Source: DATJLY01 sp035604615 (GTDB taxonomy: Bacteria; Pseudomonadota; Alphaproteobacteria; ATCC43930; CGMCC-115725). Taken from it: a DNA stretch of 64,000 nucleotides. Below the pieces are notes generated by a model. It was not told where the DNA came from. It saw nothing but the letters and a program-made list of their open reading frames with translations, and searched no databases. The stretch's first letter is position 1; every line of letters begins with the position of its first letter. A program made the position numbers and the translations under genes. This document shows positions 44,925 to 53,644 of the stretch, one piece after another. The stretch spans positions 62,001 through 126,000 of the forward strand of contig DATNID010000016.1 in assembly GCA_035604615.1 (NCBI GenBank), written 5' to 3'.

Positions 44925-45611
44925 TCAGGAGGCAATGTCCAGGGTTTTGCGCCATTCCTTGAGGAGGGCGAGGCGGCGGCGCGGGTAGCGCTCGGGCGAA
45001 ACCGTCAAGGAGGCCACCCTATCGGTCCGGAAGTGCCTGAAATCCTGGCGCAATTCGCACCAGGCGACGAACACCCGGGCGCGCTCGAAGAAGGTCAGCG
45101 CGAAGGGCCAGACGGTACGCAGGGTCGCGTTTTCATCGCGGTCGATATACGCGATGCCGAGTTTTCGCTCGCGCCTGATCGCTTCCCGGATGGTGGCGAG
45201 GGCGCCGTCCTCGGTCAGGAGCGGATCGCCCGGACCCACCAGCAACGGCGAGGCCTCGATCCCGTCTCGCAGGTCGGGCGGCAGCACCGCCTCGATCTTG
45301 GCGAGCGCGTTCTGCGCCGCCAGCCCAAGCCGCGCATCGCCATGCTCGGCCACCCAGCGCGAGCCCAGAACCAGCGCCTCGATTTCCTCCTCGGCGAGCA
45401 TCAACGGCGGCAACAGGAAGCCGGGACGCAGGATGAACCCGAGCCCGGCCTCGCCCTCGATCGGCGCGCCCTGCGCCCGCAATGTGTCGATGTCGCGATA
45501 GAGGGTGCGCAGGCTGATCGAAAGCTCTTTGGCGAGGCTCTGTCCGCTCACCGGCCGGCGGTGGCGGCGCAGGATCTGGACGAGGTCGAGGAGGCGCTGG
45601 GCGCGTGACAT
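44925..45611 (-). CDS. YafY-type HTH/WYL-domain transcriptional regulator
   Basis: A 228-aa regulator with an N-terminal HTH_11 domain (residues 1-60, MSRAQRLLDLVQILRRHR and ELSISLRTLYRDIDTLR) and a WYL domain from about 135 (REAIRRERKLGIAYIDRDEN, WPFALTFFERARVFVAWCELR, FRHFRTDRV). WYL domains sense nucleic acid or nucleotide ligands, and such regulators often control stress or defence genes. The EVE gene follows on the same strand and may be its target or partner. Confidence 0.9.
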   Translation of the reverse strand: MSRAQRLLDLVQILRRHRRPVSGQSLAKELSISLRTLYRDIDTLRAQGAPIEGEAGLGFILRPGFLLPPLMLAEEEIEALVLGSRWVAEHGDARLGLAAQNALAKIEAVLPPDLRDGIEASPLLVGPGDPLLTEDGALATIREAIRRERKLGIAYIDRDENATLRTVWPFALTFFERARVFVAWCELRQDFRHFRTDRVASLTVSPERYPRRRLALLKEWRKTLDIAS

Positions 45612-45624
45612 CGCGCGCTGGGGG

Positions 45625-46203
45625 TCAGACCCAGATTTGCAGCACGTAGTCGTAGGCGCCTTGGCCGTTCACCATGTCGACCCGCTGCCGCGCGATGCGC
45701 CAGCCGGCGCGGGTCTTCTTCAGGTGATGGACATAGGAGCCGGCAAAGTGCCGCGTCTCGTCGCGGCGGAACTCCATCATGTGGAAGCGCGAGCGCACCA
45801 CCGCCGTGCCGGCGCGCTTGTCCTCGCTTTCGATCATCACGTTGGAGACGATGTGGTTGGTGCCCCAGTCGGGCGCCTGCGACCAGGCGTGCGGATGGGT
45901 GACGCGCTTCATGCGCACCCGCATCAGGTCGCGGTCCTCGTAGAAAATGGACGGCACGCCCTCGCCGGCGGTCTGCTCGGGCGAGGCCGGCATCCAATAG
46001 ACGCCGCCGGGCGCGAACAGCTCGATGAAATCGTCCCAGCGCTGGCGGTCCAGTAGCTCGGCCTGGCGGTAAAGGAACTGCTCGATCTCGCGCAGCGCAT
46101 CGGCGCCGTTGCCGCTTTTGCGCGGCGTGGCGACCCGCGCGGCCTTGCGGCGTACCGGCGGAGCCTTCTTCTTGGCGGCCTTTTTCTTCTTCGCGCGCGC
46201 CAC
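45625..46203 (-). CDS. Aromatic-ring-hydroxylating dioxygenase beta subunit
   Basis: A 192-aa cone-fold (SnoaL/NTF2-like) small subunit. After a Lys/Arg-rich leader (residues 1 to about 32) it shows EIEQFLYRQAELLDRQRWDDFIELFAPGGVYWMP, HPHAWSQAPDW and VRSRFHMMEFRRDETRHFAGSYVHHLK, standard for beta subunits of Rieske oxygenases. GTG 46203 is supported by GGAG 7 nt upstream. The basic leader is not usual. It follows the alpha subunit gene by 3 nt, so the two form the terminal oxygenase. Confidence 0.88.
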   Translation of the reverse strand: MARAKKKKAAKKKAPPVRRKAARVATPRKSGNGADALREIEQFLYRQAELLDRQRWDDFIELFAPGGVYWMPASPEQTAGEGVPSIFYEDRDLMRVRMKRVTHPHAWSQAPDWGTNHIVSNVMIESEDKRAGTAVVRSRFHMMEFRRDETRHFAGSYVHHLKKTRAGWRIARQRVDMVNGQGAYDYVLQIWV

Positions 46204-46206
46204 GTC

Positions 46207-47517
46207 TCAGCTCCGTGTCATCAGATCGACCCAGGCGCGGAACTGGTTGCGCATCGGCGCCTCGCTGGTGCCGAAGCGCGACTTGATGACGTTGCCATCC
46301 ATGTCGTCCTGGCCGGCATGGCGGTGGAAGCTGACCCAGTCGCCGCCTTCCGACGCGAGGCCCTGGTGGCATTTCCAGAAATTCTCGAGATCGTCGGCAT
46401 TGACCATGGTCGCCGGCGAGTTGACCAGGTTGTAGTAGCCCAGCGCACGGCGATAGATCGCCTCGGGCGCGCCCTTCAAGCGGAAATGCCAGATCTCCGT
46501 GAGCGTGCGGTCTTGCGACAGGGGCCGCACCGCGCGGAGCTGCTGCAGCGGCGGCTGCACCGAGAGGCCGGGATAGAGCAGCACGTGGTGGATGTTGACG
46601 CCGAGGATTTCTTCGGTGCGCTCGGCGCCGTAATGCTTGCGCATGACCTTCTCGTAGGCGAGCGTGTCCGGGTCCTGCGGCCTGAGGCCCATATAGCCTT
46701 GCAGGATGCAATGCCCGCTCGGATAGTTGAGCGTCTGCACCTGGTCCCATTTGTGGAACGGCAGGGTGAAGGCCGAGAGATAGTGATAGTCGAGCGGCGC
46801 CTTGCCGTGGCGCTTCTCGATCTCGTGCTCGACCGCCTCCGCCGCGCGGCCGGTCGATTCGTGCGTCACCGAGGGATGAAGCGCGTCGAGCTGGTTCTCG
46901 AGGAAGATCTTCCAGTTGGAGCGCTGCACCACGCGGAAGCAATTGAGCACCACCTCGACCTCGCCCTCGGGCGCGCGGTCGCACATGTCATCGAACGCAA
47001 TGCGCGCGTCGCCCAGGAACTCGCGCAAGCCGGGCCCGTCCTTGGCTAGGCTCGCGAACACGAAGCCGCGATAGGATTCGACCCGCGGCGCGTGCTTCAG
47101 GCTGCAATCGGGATTGTCGGGCGTGAGCCGCGTGCCCTCGTAGCCCTTGGGCAGCGGGAAGCTCTCGAGCGAGCCGTCGGTGTTGAACTGCCACGAATGG
47201 TAGGAGCAGGTGAAGACCTTGCCGGTATTGCCGTGGCGGTTGCCGCAGATCATCGCGCCGCGATGGGCGCAGCGATTGTAGAGCACGTGAATCGCGCCGT
47301 CGGAATGGCGCACCATCACCATCGGCTGGCGGCCCAGTTGCATGGTCCAATAATCGCCCGCGTTGGGCACCTGCGATTCATGGCCGCAATAGAGCCACAC
47401 TTTCTCGAAGATGCGGTCCATCTCCATCTCGAAGATGGCGGGGTCGTTGTAGACCGTGCGATGAACGCGGTCGCGCTCCACGAGTTGGGCGAGATCGCTC
47501 GGACCGTCTCCACGCAT
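46207..47517 (-). CDS. Aromatic-ring-hydroxylating dioxygenase alpha subunit (Rieske)
   Basis: The 436-aa catalytic subunit. The Rieske 2Fe-2S ligands are C83, H85 (NRCAHRG) and C104, H107 (TCSYHSWQF). The mononuclear iron site has H214 and H219 in DALHPSVTHES, preceded by the bridging D211. The catalytic domain runs to the end. Benzoate, anthranilate or biphenyl-type substrates are all possible. No ferredoxin or reductase gene is adjacent, so electron donors are shared or encoded elsewhere. Confidence 0.92.
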   Translation of the reverse strand: MRGDGPSDLAQLVERDRVHRTVYNDPAIFEMEMDRIFEKVWLYCGHESQVPNAGDYWTMQLGRQPMVMVRHSDGAIHVLYNRCAHRGAMICGNRHGNTGKVFTCSYHSWQFNTDGSLESFPLPKGYEGTRLTPDNPDCSLKHAPRVESYRGFVFASLAKDGPGLREFLGDARIAFDDMCDRAPEGEVEVVLNCFRVVQRSNWKIFLENQLDALHPSVTHESTGRAAEAVEHEIEKRHGKAPLDYHYLSAFTLPFHKWDQVQTLNYPSGHCILQGYMGLRPQDPDTLAYEKVMRKHYGAERTEEILGVNIHHVLLYPGLSVQPPLQQLRAVRPLSQDRTLTEIWHFRLKGAPEAIYRRALGYYNLVNSPATMVNADDLENFWKCHQGLASEGGDWVSFHRHAGQDDMDGNVIKSRFGTSEAPMRNQFRAWVDLMTRS

Positions 47518-47700
47518 GGTATGTCTCCCGCGGGCGAATGGGCCTTCGGCGCAAGCCCGCGCGGATTTAATCGCAGGGCGGGGATGGGGTCAATGCGCGG
47601 ACGGGGAGCGCGCGGTGGCGAGCGTGTACGGCACTTCCGGTGCTAGCCGACTGTGCCGGGAGCGGCCGGTCCGGTCGGCCGCAATCCCGGCACGCGAACC

Positions 47701-48915
47701 TCAGCTCTTCTTCACCAGCGGGCATTCGCCCTTGTCCATGGGCCGGAACGCCTCCTCGCCCGGGATGGTGCCGATGAGCTTGTAGTAGTCGAAGGGGCCT
47801 TTGGACTCCGCCGGCGTTTTGACCTCGAACAAATACATGTTGTGTATCTTGCGACCGTCGGCGCGGAGATAGCCCTTGCCGAAGAGCGGATCGTCGATCG
47901 GCGCGGCCTTCAATGCCGCCATCACCGTTTCCGCATTCTTCGTGCCGACTTTCTGCACTGTCTCGAGGTAGTGCATCGTCGCGGAGTAGTAACCCGCCTG
48001 AATGCTGGTCGGCATCTTGCCATTCCACTTCACGGCAAAGCGTTTGGAGAAGGCGCGAGTGCCGTCGTTCAGATCCCAATAGAATGCCTCGGTGAGCTGC
48101 AGGCCTTGCGCCAGCGGCAAGCCGATGCTGTGTACGTCGGTAATGAACACCAGGAGCCCGGCCAATTTCTGCCCGCCCTTGGTGATGCCGAACTCCGCCG
48201 CCTGCTTGATCGAATTGATGGTGTCGCCACCGGCATTGGCGAGACCGATCACCTGGGCCTTCGATCCTTGCGCCTGGAGCAGGAATGACGAAAAGTCCGG
48301 CGTGTTCAACGGAACCCTCACGCTCCCAACGACCGTGCCGCCATTGGCGACCACCACGGCGGAGACGTCGCGCTCCAGCGCATAGCCAAAGGCATAGTCG
48401 GCGGTCAGGAAGAACCATGATTTTCCGCCCGCTTTCACCACCGCCGAGCCGGTGCCGTTGGCCAGCGCCGCCGTGTCATAGACCCAATGGGCGGTGTAGG
48501 CGTTGCACAGCTTGCCGGTGATGTCGGAGGAGGCCGGGTCGGTGGCGAAGAACATGCGCTTCTTCTCACCGGCGACGCCGATGGCGGCAATCGAGGCGGA
48601 GGATGCCCCAGCGCCGAGGATCGCATCGACATGGTCGACGTCGTACCAGCGGTTGGCGATGGCTACCGCGACATCCGGCTTGTTCTGCACGTCGGCGGAG
48701 ATCAGCTCGATCTTCTTGCCGAGGACGCTACCGCCGAAATCGTCGATCGCCATCTGGGTTGCGATGACCGCGCCTTGACCGTTGATGTCGGAATAGAGGC
48801 TCGACATGTCGGTCAGGACGCCGAGCTTCACGGCTTCGTTGGAGGTCTGCGCGGTCCCCGGCGCAATGACTGCGAGCGCCAGAACAGAACCGGCAAGAAG
48901 AGTTCGCATCATCAT
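47701..48915 (-). CDS. ABC transporter substrate-binding protein, branched-chain amino acid type
   Basis: A 404-aa LivK-like periplasmic protein. A signal peptide (MRTLLAGSVLALAVIAPGTAQ) is followed by VKLGVLTDMSSLYSDINGQGAV, GKKIELISADVQNKPDVAVAIA and GVAGEKKRMFFATDPASSDITGKLC. GGGAGG lies 6 nt before the first of three consecutive ATGs. It is downstream of the Rieske dioxygenase genes in orientation order but separated from them by a 183-nt gap. No permease genes are nearby; an aromatic acid ligand is a guess. Confidence 0.88.
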   Translation of the reverse strand: MMMRTLLAGSVLALAVIAPGTAQTSNEAVKLGVLTDMSSLYSDINGQGAVIATQMAIDDFGGSVLGKKIELISADVQNKPDVAVAIANRWYDVDHVDAILGAGASSASIAAIGVAGEKKRMFFATDPASSDITGKLCNAYTAHWVYDTAALANGTGSAVVKAGGKSWFFLTADYAFGYALERDVSAVVVANGGTVVGSVRVPLNTPDFSSFLLQAQGSKAQVIGLANAGGDTINSIKQAAEFGITKGGQKLAGLLVFITDVHSIGLPLAQGLQLTEAFYWDLNDGTRAFSKRFAVKWNGKMPTSIQAGYYSATMHYLETVQKVGTKNAETVMAALKAAPIDDPLFGKGYLRADGRKIHNMYLFEVKTPAESKGPFDYYKLIGTIPGEEAFRPMDKGECPLVKKS

Positions 48916-49151
48916 TGGTGTCCTCCCATAGTATAGCCGCGCCGTTGATCGGCTGCATGATCGTCGATCGGGATTGTGCGCCCACGGCCTTGCCAGCGCC
49001 ACGTAAATTTCCTTCGGGTTGCAGGTCTACGCTTGGCGATCGGTGCCGCGCTGCGCGTCCCCGCTGCGAGGCTTGCCCAAATCGCCGCAGCTCGATAGCA
49101 TTTCGACGGACGCGCAGTTCGGGGACTTTCCCGCGGAAGGAAGATCAGATC

Positions 49152-49694
49152 ATGGCGAATGGCAGGGCAACCATCAGTCACGTCGTCATCAACTGCTTCG
49201 ACTTCCAGAAGATGCTGGACTACTACACCAAGACGCTGGGCTTCTTCGTCTCCGACATCGGCAAGCTGGGCTCCAGCGACATCTGCTTCCTGACCCTCGA
49301 TCCCGAGGCCGAGCATCATCAGCTCGCGCTGACCAGCGGCCGCCAGGGGGAGCCGGGCGCCGGCCCGCTCAACCACGTCTGCTTTCGCCTCGCGACCTAC
49401 AAGGAGCTGCAGGCGCGCCACAAGATGCTGGGCGATCTCGGCGTCAGCGGCATCCGGACCGTGACGCACGGCTCGTGGCTGTCGCTCTATTCGCTCGACC
49501 CCGAAGGCAGCAACATCGAATTCCGCTGGGACCTGCCCTGGTATGTCGGCCAGCCCTTTGCCCGGCCCGTCGATCTCAGCCTCTCCGAGGAAGAGATCAA
49601 GCGCTGGACCATCGAGCAGAACCGCGACAATCCGCGCTTTCAGCCGATGTCGGAATGGCGCGCCAAGGCCAGCGCGAAGATGCCGGTCGCCTGA
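49152..49694 (+). CDS. VOC-family protein, extradiol dioxygenase-like
   Basis: A 180-aa single VOC domain with the metal ligands in place: H10 (ISHVVINCFDF), H75 (GPLNHVCFRL) and E123 (GSNIEFRWD). The DYYTKTLGFFVSDIG helix and the DPEGSNIEF ending are typical of type I extradiol dioxygenase relatives. It may cleave or isomerise a ring product of the divergent dioxygenase cluster, but the short single-domain form leaves glyoxalase-like roles open. GGAAG lies about 7 nt before the ATG. Confidence 0.83.
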   Translation: MANGRATISHVVINCFDFQKMLDYYTKTLGFFVSDIGKLGSSDICFLTLDPEAEHHQLALTSGRQGEPGAGPLNHVCFRLATYKELQARHKMLGDLGVSGIRTVTHGSWLSLYSLDPEGSNIEFRWDLPWYVGQPFARPVDLSLSEEEIKRWTIEQNRDNPRFQPMSEWRAKASAKMPVA

Positions 49695-49700
49695 GGACGA

Positions 49701-50576
49701 TCACCCGCCCGCCTGCCGCATTGCCTCCCTGAGCGCCGGCAGCGCCGCGCGCATCGCCGCCGCGCCCGCATCGATCGTCTCGCTCGTGCGGTGGAATTCG
49801 AGCGGGCCGATATGGCCCACCTCCGGGCGCACCACCACCGCCGGCGGGTCCTCGGCAAGCCGCAGCCGGCTCAGCCGCGTCTGCACGATCTGCAGCGAGC
49901 GCGAGGCGACACCGAAGGCGCTGGGGCCGCCGCGGCGGCGGTTGAAATAGGTGCGGATCAGGCCCTGGCCGAGGCCGCGCCGCTCGGCCGGGCCGGGCTG
50001 GTCCGCCTCGAACCCCAGGGGCGCCATGATCCCCGCATTGACGTCGACCGCGACCACGATGTCGGCGCCGAGCGCGCGCGCGAGCGACACCGGGACCGGA
50101 TTGACCAGCGCGCCGTCGCACAGCCAGCGCCCACCGAGCAGGACCGGCGGGAACAGGCCGGGAATGGCATAGGAGGCGCGCAGCGCATCGACCACGCTGC
50201 CCTGGCGCAGCCACGCCTCGTCGCCGGTCGCGAGGTCGGTCGCGACGCAAGCAAAGCCGCGCGGCAGGTCCTCGATCTTCGTGTCGCGGAAGATGGGACG
50301 CAGCACCTTGAGCACGCGCGCCCCGCCGATCATGCCGCCGGCGCCGAGCTTGACGTCGAAGAACGGGCCGACGCGGATGCGATTGAGGCGGCGCAGATAA
50401 TGCGCGAAGTCCGGCAGGTGGCCGGTGAGCTGGAGCGCGCCGATGACGGCGCCGATCGAGGTGCCGCACACGATGTCGGGCGGCAGATGCGCCGCGTCCA
50501 ACGCGCGCAGCACCCCAATATGGGCCCAGCCGCGCGCGCCGCCGCTGCCGAGCGCGATGCCGAGCCGCGCGCTCAT
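49701..50576 (-). CDS. Patatin-like phospholipase (RssA family)
   Basis: A 291-aa patatin-fold lipid hydrolase with the glycine-rich oxyanion loop GSGGARGWAHIG (10-21), the nucleophile S40 in GTSIG and the catalytic D154 in WLCDGALVNPVPV. No signal peptide is present. These proteins hydrolyse phospholipids or remodel membrane lipids; physiological substrates are usually unknown. It is convergent with the VOC gene (6-nt gap) and 24 nt downstream of the SsuA-like gene on the same strand. Confidence 0.88.
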   Translation of the reverse strand: MSARLGIALGSGGARGWAHIGVLRALDAAHLPPDIVCGTSIGAVIGALQLTGHLPDFAHYLRRLNRIRVGPFFDVKLGAGGMIGGARVLKVLRPIFRDTKIEDLPRGFACVATDLATGDEAWLRQGSVVDALRASYAIPGLFPPVLLGGRWLCDGALVNPVPVSLARALGADIVVAVDVNAGIMAPLGFEADQPGPAERRGLGQGLIRTYFNRRRGGPSAFGVASRSLQIVQTRLSRLRLAEDPPAVVVRPEVGHIGPLEFHRTSETIDAGAAAMRAALPALREAMRQAGG

Positions 50577-50600
50577 CCCTCCATGCGGCTTGCGTCCGCG

Positions 50601-51614
50601 CTACTTGAGCCGCTTCGCCGCATCCTCCACCAGGCTCAGATCGACGTATTTGGTGACGTCGAAGCTCTCCTTGAGCCAGCCATACTGCTTTTGCAAATCG
50701 ATCGCCTTCTGCAAGGCCGGAATGTCGGGCTTGCCGTCGGGATTGCGGTAATAGTCGCCGGCCTGGCCGTCATGCTTGAACAGCCAGCCGTCCCACTGGG
50801 CGGCTGGTATCTTGGTGACGTTGACGGCGATCTGCACCGCCTCGGCGTGGTTCTTGGGGTCGAAGTACCAGCGCTCGGCGCGCAGCGCGTCCTCCATGAA
50901 GTCGACCATCGCGGCGCGGTTCTTGGCGATGAAGCCCTCGCGTGCCACCCACATGCCGAGCTGGGTGATGCCCATGGCATCGCCCTGGGTGAACAGCGTC
51001 CGCGCGAAGGCGTTGACCTGGGGGTTGGCGGTGAACGGCAGCGGCAGCGCCATCATGTCGACCTTGTGGTCGGACAGCATTGCCGGCAGGCTCGGGATCG
51101 GCGCCTCGACCACGGTCAGGTCGCGCTTGTTCTCGAGATTGTGCTTGGCCAGCATGATGCGCATCGGGATGTCGGTGCCGCTGCCGAAGGCGTTGACGCC
51201 AAGCACCTTGCCCTTCAAATCTTCGATGGTTTTGATCGGGCCGTCCTTCAGCACCATGTACTGGTTGCTGTAATAGGTCGGCACGCCGTCCTGCAATTCG
51301 TCCTGGATGATGCGCAGATCGCTCATGCCGGCGTTGACGACCGCGAGCGGCATGGTGGTGAAGCCGAAATTGGCGATCTCGAGCTCGCCCGCGGCCAGCG
51401 CCTGGATGAGCTGCGGCGTACCCTGGAAGTGGACCGCCTCGAACGAATAGGTCTTGCCGAGATGCGTCGCCATCTCGGGCTTGGCGAAGAGGATGGTCGC
51501 CCAGTTCGACACCGGCACGATGTAGGACAGCCTGATCTGAAGCGGGTCGGCTTGCGCCGCGCTCCCGATCATCGCCGCCGTTGCGGCCGCGAGCAGCATG
51601 GTCTTCGATCGCAT
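50601..51614 (-). CDS. ABC substrate-binding protein, NMT1/SsuA/TauA type
   Basis: A 337-aa type II periplasmic binding protein of the nitrate/sulfonate/pyrimidine-precursor family. A signal peptide (LLAAATAAMIGSAAQA, cleavage near residue 22) precedes LQIRLSYIVPVSNWATILFAKPE. GKVLGVNAFGSGTDIPMRIMLAKH is the conserved ligand loop. GGAGG lies 8 nt before the ATG. No permease or ATPase gene accompanies it. Confidence 0.87.
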   Translation of the reverse strand: MRSKTMLLAAATAAMIGSAAQADPLQIRLSYIVPVSNWATILFAKPEMATHLGKTYSFEAVHFQGTPQLIQALAAGELEIANFGFTTMPLAVVNAGMSDLRIIQDELQDGVPTYYSNQYMVLKDGPIKTIEDLKGKVLGVNAFGSGTDIPMRIMLAKHNLENKRDLTVVEAPIPSLPAMLSDHKVDMMALPLPFTANPQVNAFARTLFTQGDAMGITQLGMWVAREGFIAKNRAAMVDFMEDALRAERWYFDPKNHAEAVQIAVNVTKIPAAQWDGWLFKHDGQAGDYYRNPDGKPDIPALQKAIDLQKQYGWLKESFDVTKYVDLSLVEDAAKRLK

Positions 51615-51730
51615 CGTCGTTTCCTCCGGGCCGGTTCTTGTCGGCGCAAAGGATCGCCGCCGGCTCCGTCCTTGTCAACGCATGCGGCAGCGTTCTAGCC
51701 TCGCAAGCGATCTTTGGGGAGCCTCATGAC

Positions 51731-52627
51731 ATGGCCGAAACCTTCGGATTCGTCGGCGTCGGGCGGATGGGCGGGCCGATGGCGGGGCGCCTCATGGACC
51801 GCGGCCACGGCCTCGCGATATTCGATGTCAGCGAAGCAGCCATGGCGCCGCTGCTCGCGCGGGGCGCCGTGCGGGCGCGGTCGCCGCGCGAGCTTGCCTC
51901 CCGTGTAGAGACCGTGTTCGCGAGCTTGCCCACGCCCGACATCGTGCGCGGGGTGGCGCTCGGGCCTGACGGGCTGGTGGCCGGCAGCGCGCTCAAAACC
52001 TATGTCGATCTCTCGACCACCGGCCCGCGCACCGCCGCCGAGGTCGCGGCCGGGCTAGCCGCGCGCGGCATCGAGACGGTCGACTCGCCGGTGAGCGGCG
52101 GCGTCGCCGGCGCACGCAAGGGCACGCTCGCGGTGATGGCGTCGTGCAGTCCGGCACTCTTCGCCCGCTTCGAGCCGGTGCTGGCCACATTCGGCCGCGT
52201 CTTCAATGTCGGCGAGCGCGCTGGCTTGGGCCAGGTGATGAAGCTCGCCAACAATCTCCTCTCCGCCACGGCGATGGCGATCGCGTCGGAGGCGATGGTG
52301 ATGGGCGTCAAGGCCGGGCTCGACCCGCGCACCATGATCGAAGTCATCAACGCCGGCAGCGGCCGCAATTCCGCGACCCAGGACAAGTTCCCCAACGCGG
52401 TGCTGCCGCGCCGCTTCGATTTCGGCTTCACCACCGGCCTCATGGTCAAGGACGTGAAGCTCTGCCTCGAGGAGGCCGAGGCGCAGCAGGTGCCGATGTG
52501 GGTCGGGAGCGCGGTCAAGCAGCTGTGGCAATATGCGAGCCAGAGCTTGGGCCCCGACAGCGACCTCACCGAGATCGTCAAATGCATCGAGCAATGGGCC
52601 GGCGTCGAAGTCGGCGGCAAAAGCTGA
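51731..52627 (+). CDS. NAD(P)-dependent beta-hydroxyacid dehydrogenase (3-hydroxyisobutyrate dehydrogenase family)
   Basis: A 298-aa dehydrogenase with the Rossmann motif GFVGVGRMGGPMAGRL (6-21), the substrate-binding DSPVSGGVAGARKGTLAVM (118-136) and the catalytic lysine K171 in KLANNLLSATAMA. Family members oxidise 3-hydroxyisobutyrate, tartronate semialdehyde or similar beta-hydroxyacids. The stop is 7 nt before the lactonase-like gene, so the two are likely co-transcribed. Confidence 0.88.
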   Translation: MAETFGFVGVGRMGGPMAGRLMDRGHGLAIFDVSEAAMAPLLARGAVRARSPRELASRVETVFASLPTPDIVRGVALGPDGLVAGSALKTYVDLSTTGPRTAAEVAAGLAARGIETVDSPVSGGVAGARKGTLAVMASCSPALFARFEPVLATFGRVFNVGERAGLGQVMKLANNLLSATAMAIASEAMVMGVKAGLDPRTMIEVINAGSGRNSATQDKFPNAVLPRRFDFGFTTGLMVKDVKLCLEEAEAQQVPMWVGSAVKQLWQYASQSLGPDSDLTEIVKCIEQWAGVEVGGKS

Positions 52628-52634
52628 GGCGGCC

Positions 52635-53423
52635 GTGAGCTATGAAGTCTATGCCGTGCGCTATGCCCGCCACGACCGGCCGGCGCGCGACAATTTCCTC
52701 GACAGCGACCCGCACGAGGGACCGATGCCGCTCGACTATTTCGTGTGGGCGATCGTCGGCGAGGGCCGGACATGGGTCGTCGATAGCGGTTTCGGCGAGG
52801 TCGAGGCGAAGGCGCGCGGGCGCCAGTTGCTGCGCTCGCCGGCGGACGGCTTGCGCGCCGTCGGCGTCGATCCGGGCGCGGTCGCCGATGTGATCGTGAC
52901 CCACATGCATTACGACCACGCCGGCAATCTCGACCTCTTCCCCAACGCCAATTTCCACATCCAGGACCGCGAGCTCAACTACTGCACCGGGCGGTGCATG
53001 ACCCATCCCCATCTGCGCGGCTCGTTCGCGCTCGCCGATGTCGAGGGCATGGTGCGGCGCGTCTATTCCGGCCGGGTCGCGTTCCATGACGGCGACGTGG
53101 AGCTGGCGCCGGGCTTGAGCCTGCATTTCATCGGCGGCCACACGATGGGGCTGCAATCGGTGCGCGTGCTCACCTCGCGCGGCCATGTCGTGCTCGCGTC
53201 GGACGCGGCGCATCTCTACATGCATCTCGACGAGCGCCGCGCGTTTCCGGTCGTCTACAACGTGGCCGACATGCTCGCCGGCCACGACACGCTGCGCCGT
53301 CTCGCCAGTTCCGAGCGCCACATCGTGCCGGGCCACGATCCGCTGGTGATGCGGCGCTATCCCGCCGCGCGCCCGGCGCTCGAATGCATCGTCGTCCGCC
53401 TGGACGCGGCGCCGCGGGACTAG
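52635..53423 (+). CDS. Metallo-beta-lactamase-fold hydrolase, N-acyl-homoserine-lactonase type
   Basis: A 262-aa MBL-fold hydrolase with the dinuclear zinc motif THMHYDH (H90, H92, D94, H95). Further ligands are probably the His of GGHTMG, the Asp of ASDAAHLYMH and the His of VPGHDP. The N-terminal YEVYAVRYARHDRPARDNF and the DPHEGPMPLDYFVW segment match AiiA/AttM-like lactonases. It may open acyl-homoserine lactones or another lactone from the adjacent pathway. The start is GTG 52635. Confidence 0.85.
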   Translation: MSYEVYAVRYARHDRPARDNFLDSDPHEGPMPLDYFVWAIVGEGRTWVVDSGFGEVEAKARGRQLLRSPADGLRAVGVDPGAVADVIVTHMHYDHAGNLDLFPNANFHIQDRELNYCTGRCMTHPHLRGSFALADVEGMVRRVYSGRVAFHDGDVELAPGLSLHFIGGHTMGLQSVRVLTSRGHVVLASDAAHLYMHLDERRAFPVVYNVADMLAGHDTLRRLASSERHIVPGHDPLVMRRYPAARPALECIVVRLDAAPRD

Positions 53424-53431
53424 CCGGCGTC

Positions 53432-53644
53432 TCACATGCCGCCGAGATTTCCGCGCATGCCATAGGATCTGCCGCTCGGCGCCTGGCAATTGCCGAGCGC
53501 GCCGCAGAACGGATTCGTCACGGAATCGTAGGGCGCGGTAACCCCGCTTGGCAGCGGCACATTCTGCGGCGCGCCGCAACTCGCGAGCAGCAGCGCGCCG
53601 AGAAGCGCCGCCGCACTGCCCAAGGATGGCCGGCGATCGCTCAT
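53432..53644 (-). CDS. Small lipoprotein (70 aa)
   Basis: A short protein with a type II signal peptide: a basic start, a hydrophobic core LGSAAALLGALLLASC and a lipobox LASC with Cys at about residue 23. The mature part is Gly/Pro/Ser-rich with two Cys in FCGALGNC, probably disulfide bonded. Its ATG overlaps the amidohydrolase stop (ATGA), so the two are translationally coupled. I do not recognise a family. Confidence 0.72.
   Translation of the reverse strand: MSDRRPSLGSAAALLGALLLASCGAPQNVPLPSGVTAPYDSVTNPFCGALGNCQAPSGRSYGMRGNLGGM

Noticed and set aside
44890..44955. An upstream start for the EVE protein at 44955
   Set aside because: It would overlap the WYL gene and add 22 residues not needed for the domain; the ATG at 44889 is at the domain start.
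49791..51698. A 635-codon plus-strand frame opposite the patatin and SsuA-like genes
   Set aside because: Both minus-strand genes have intact motifs and ribosome-binding sites; this frame has none.
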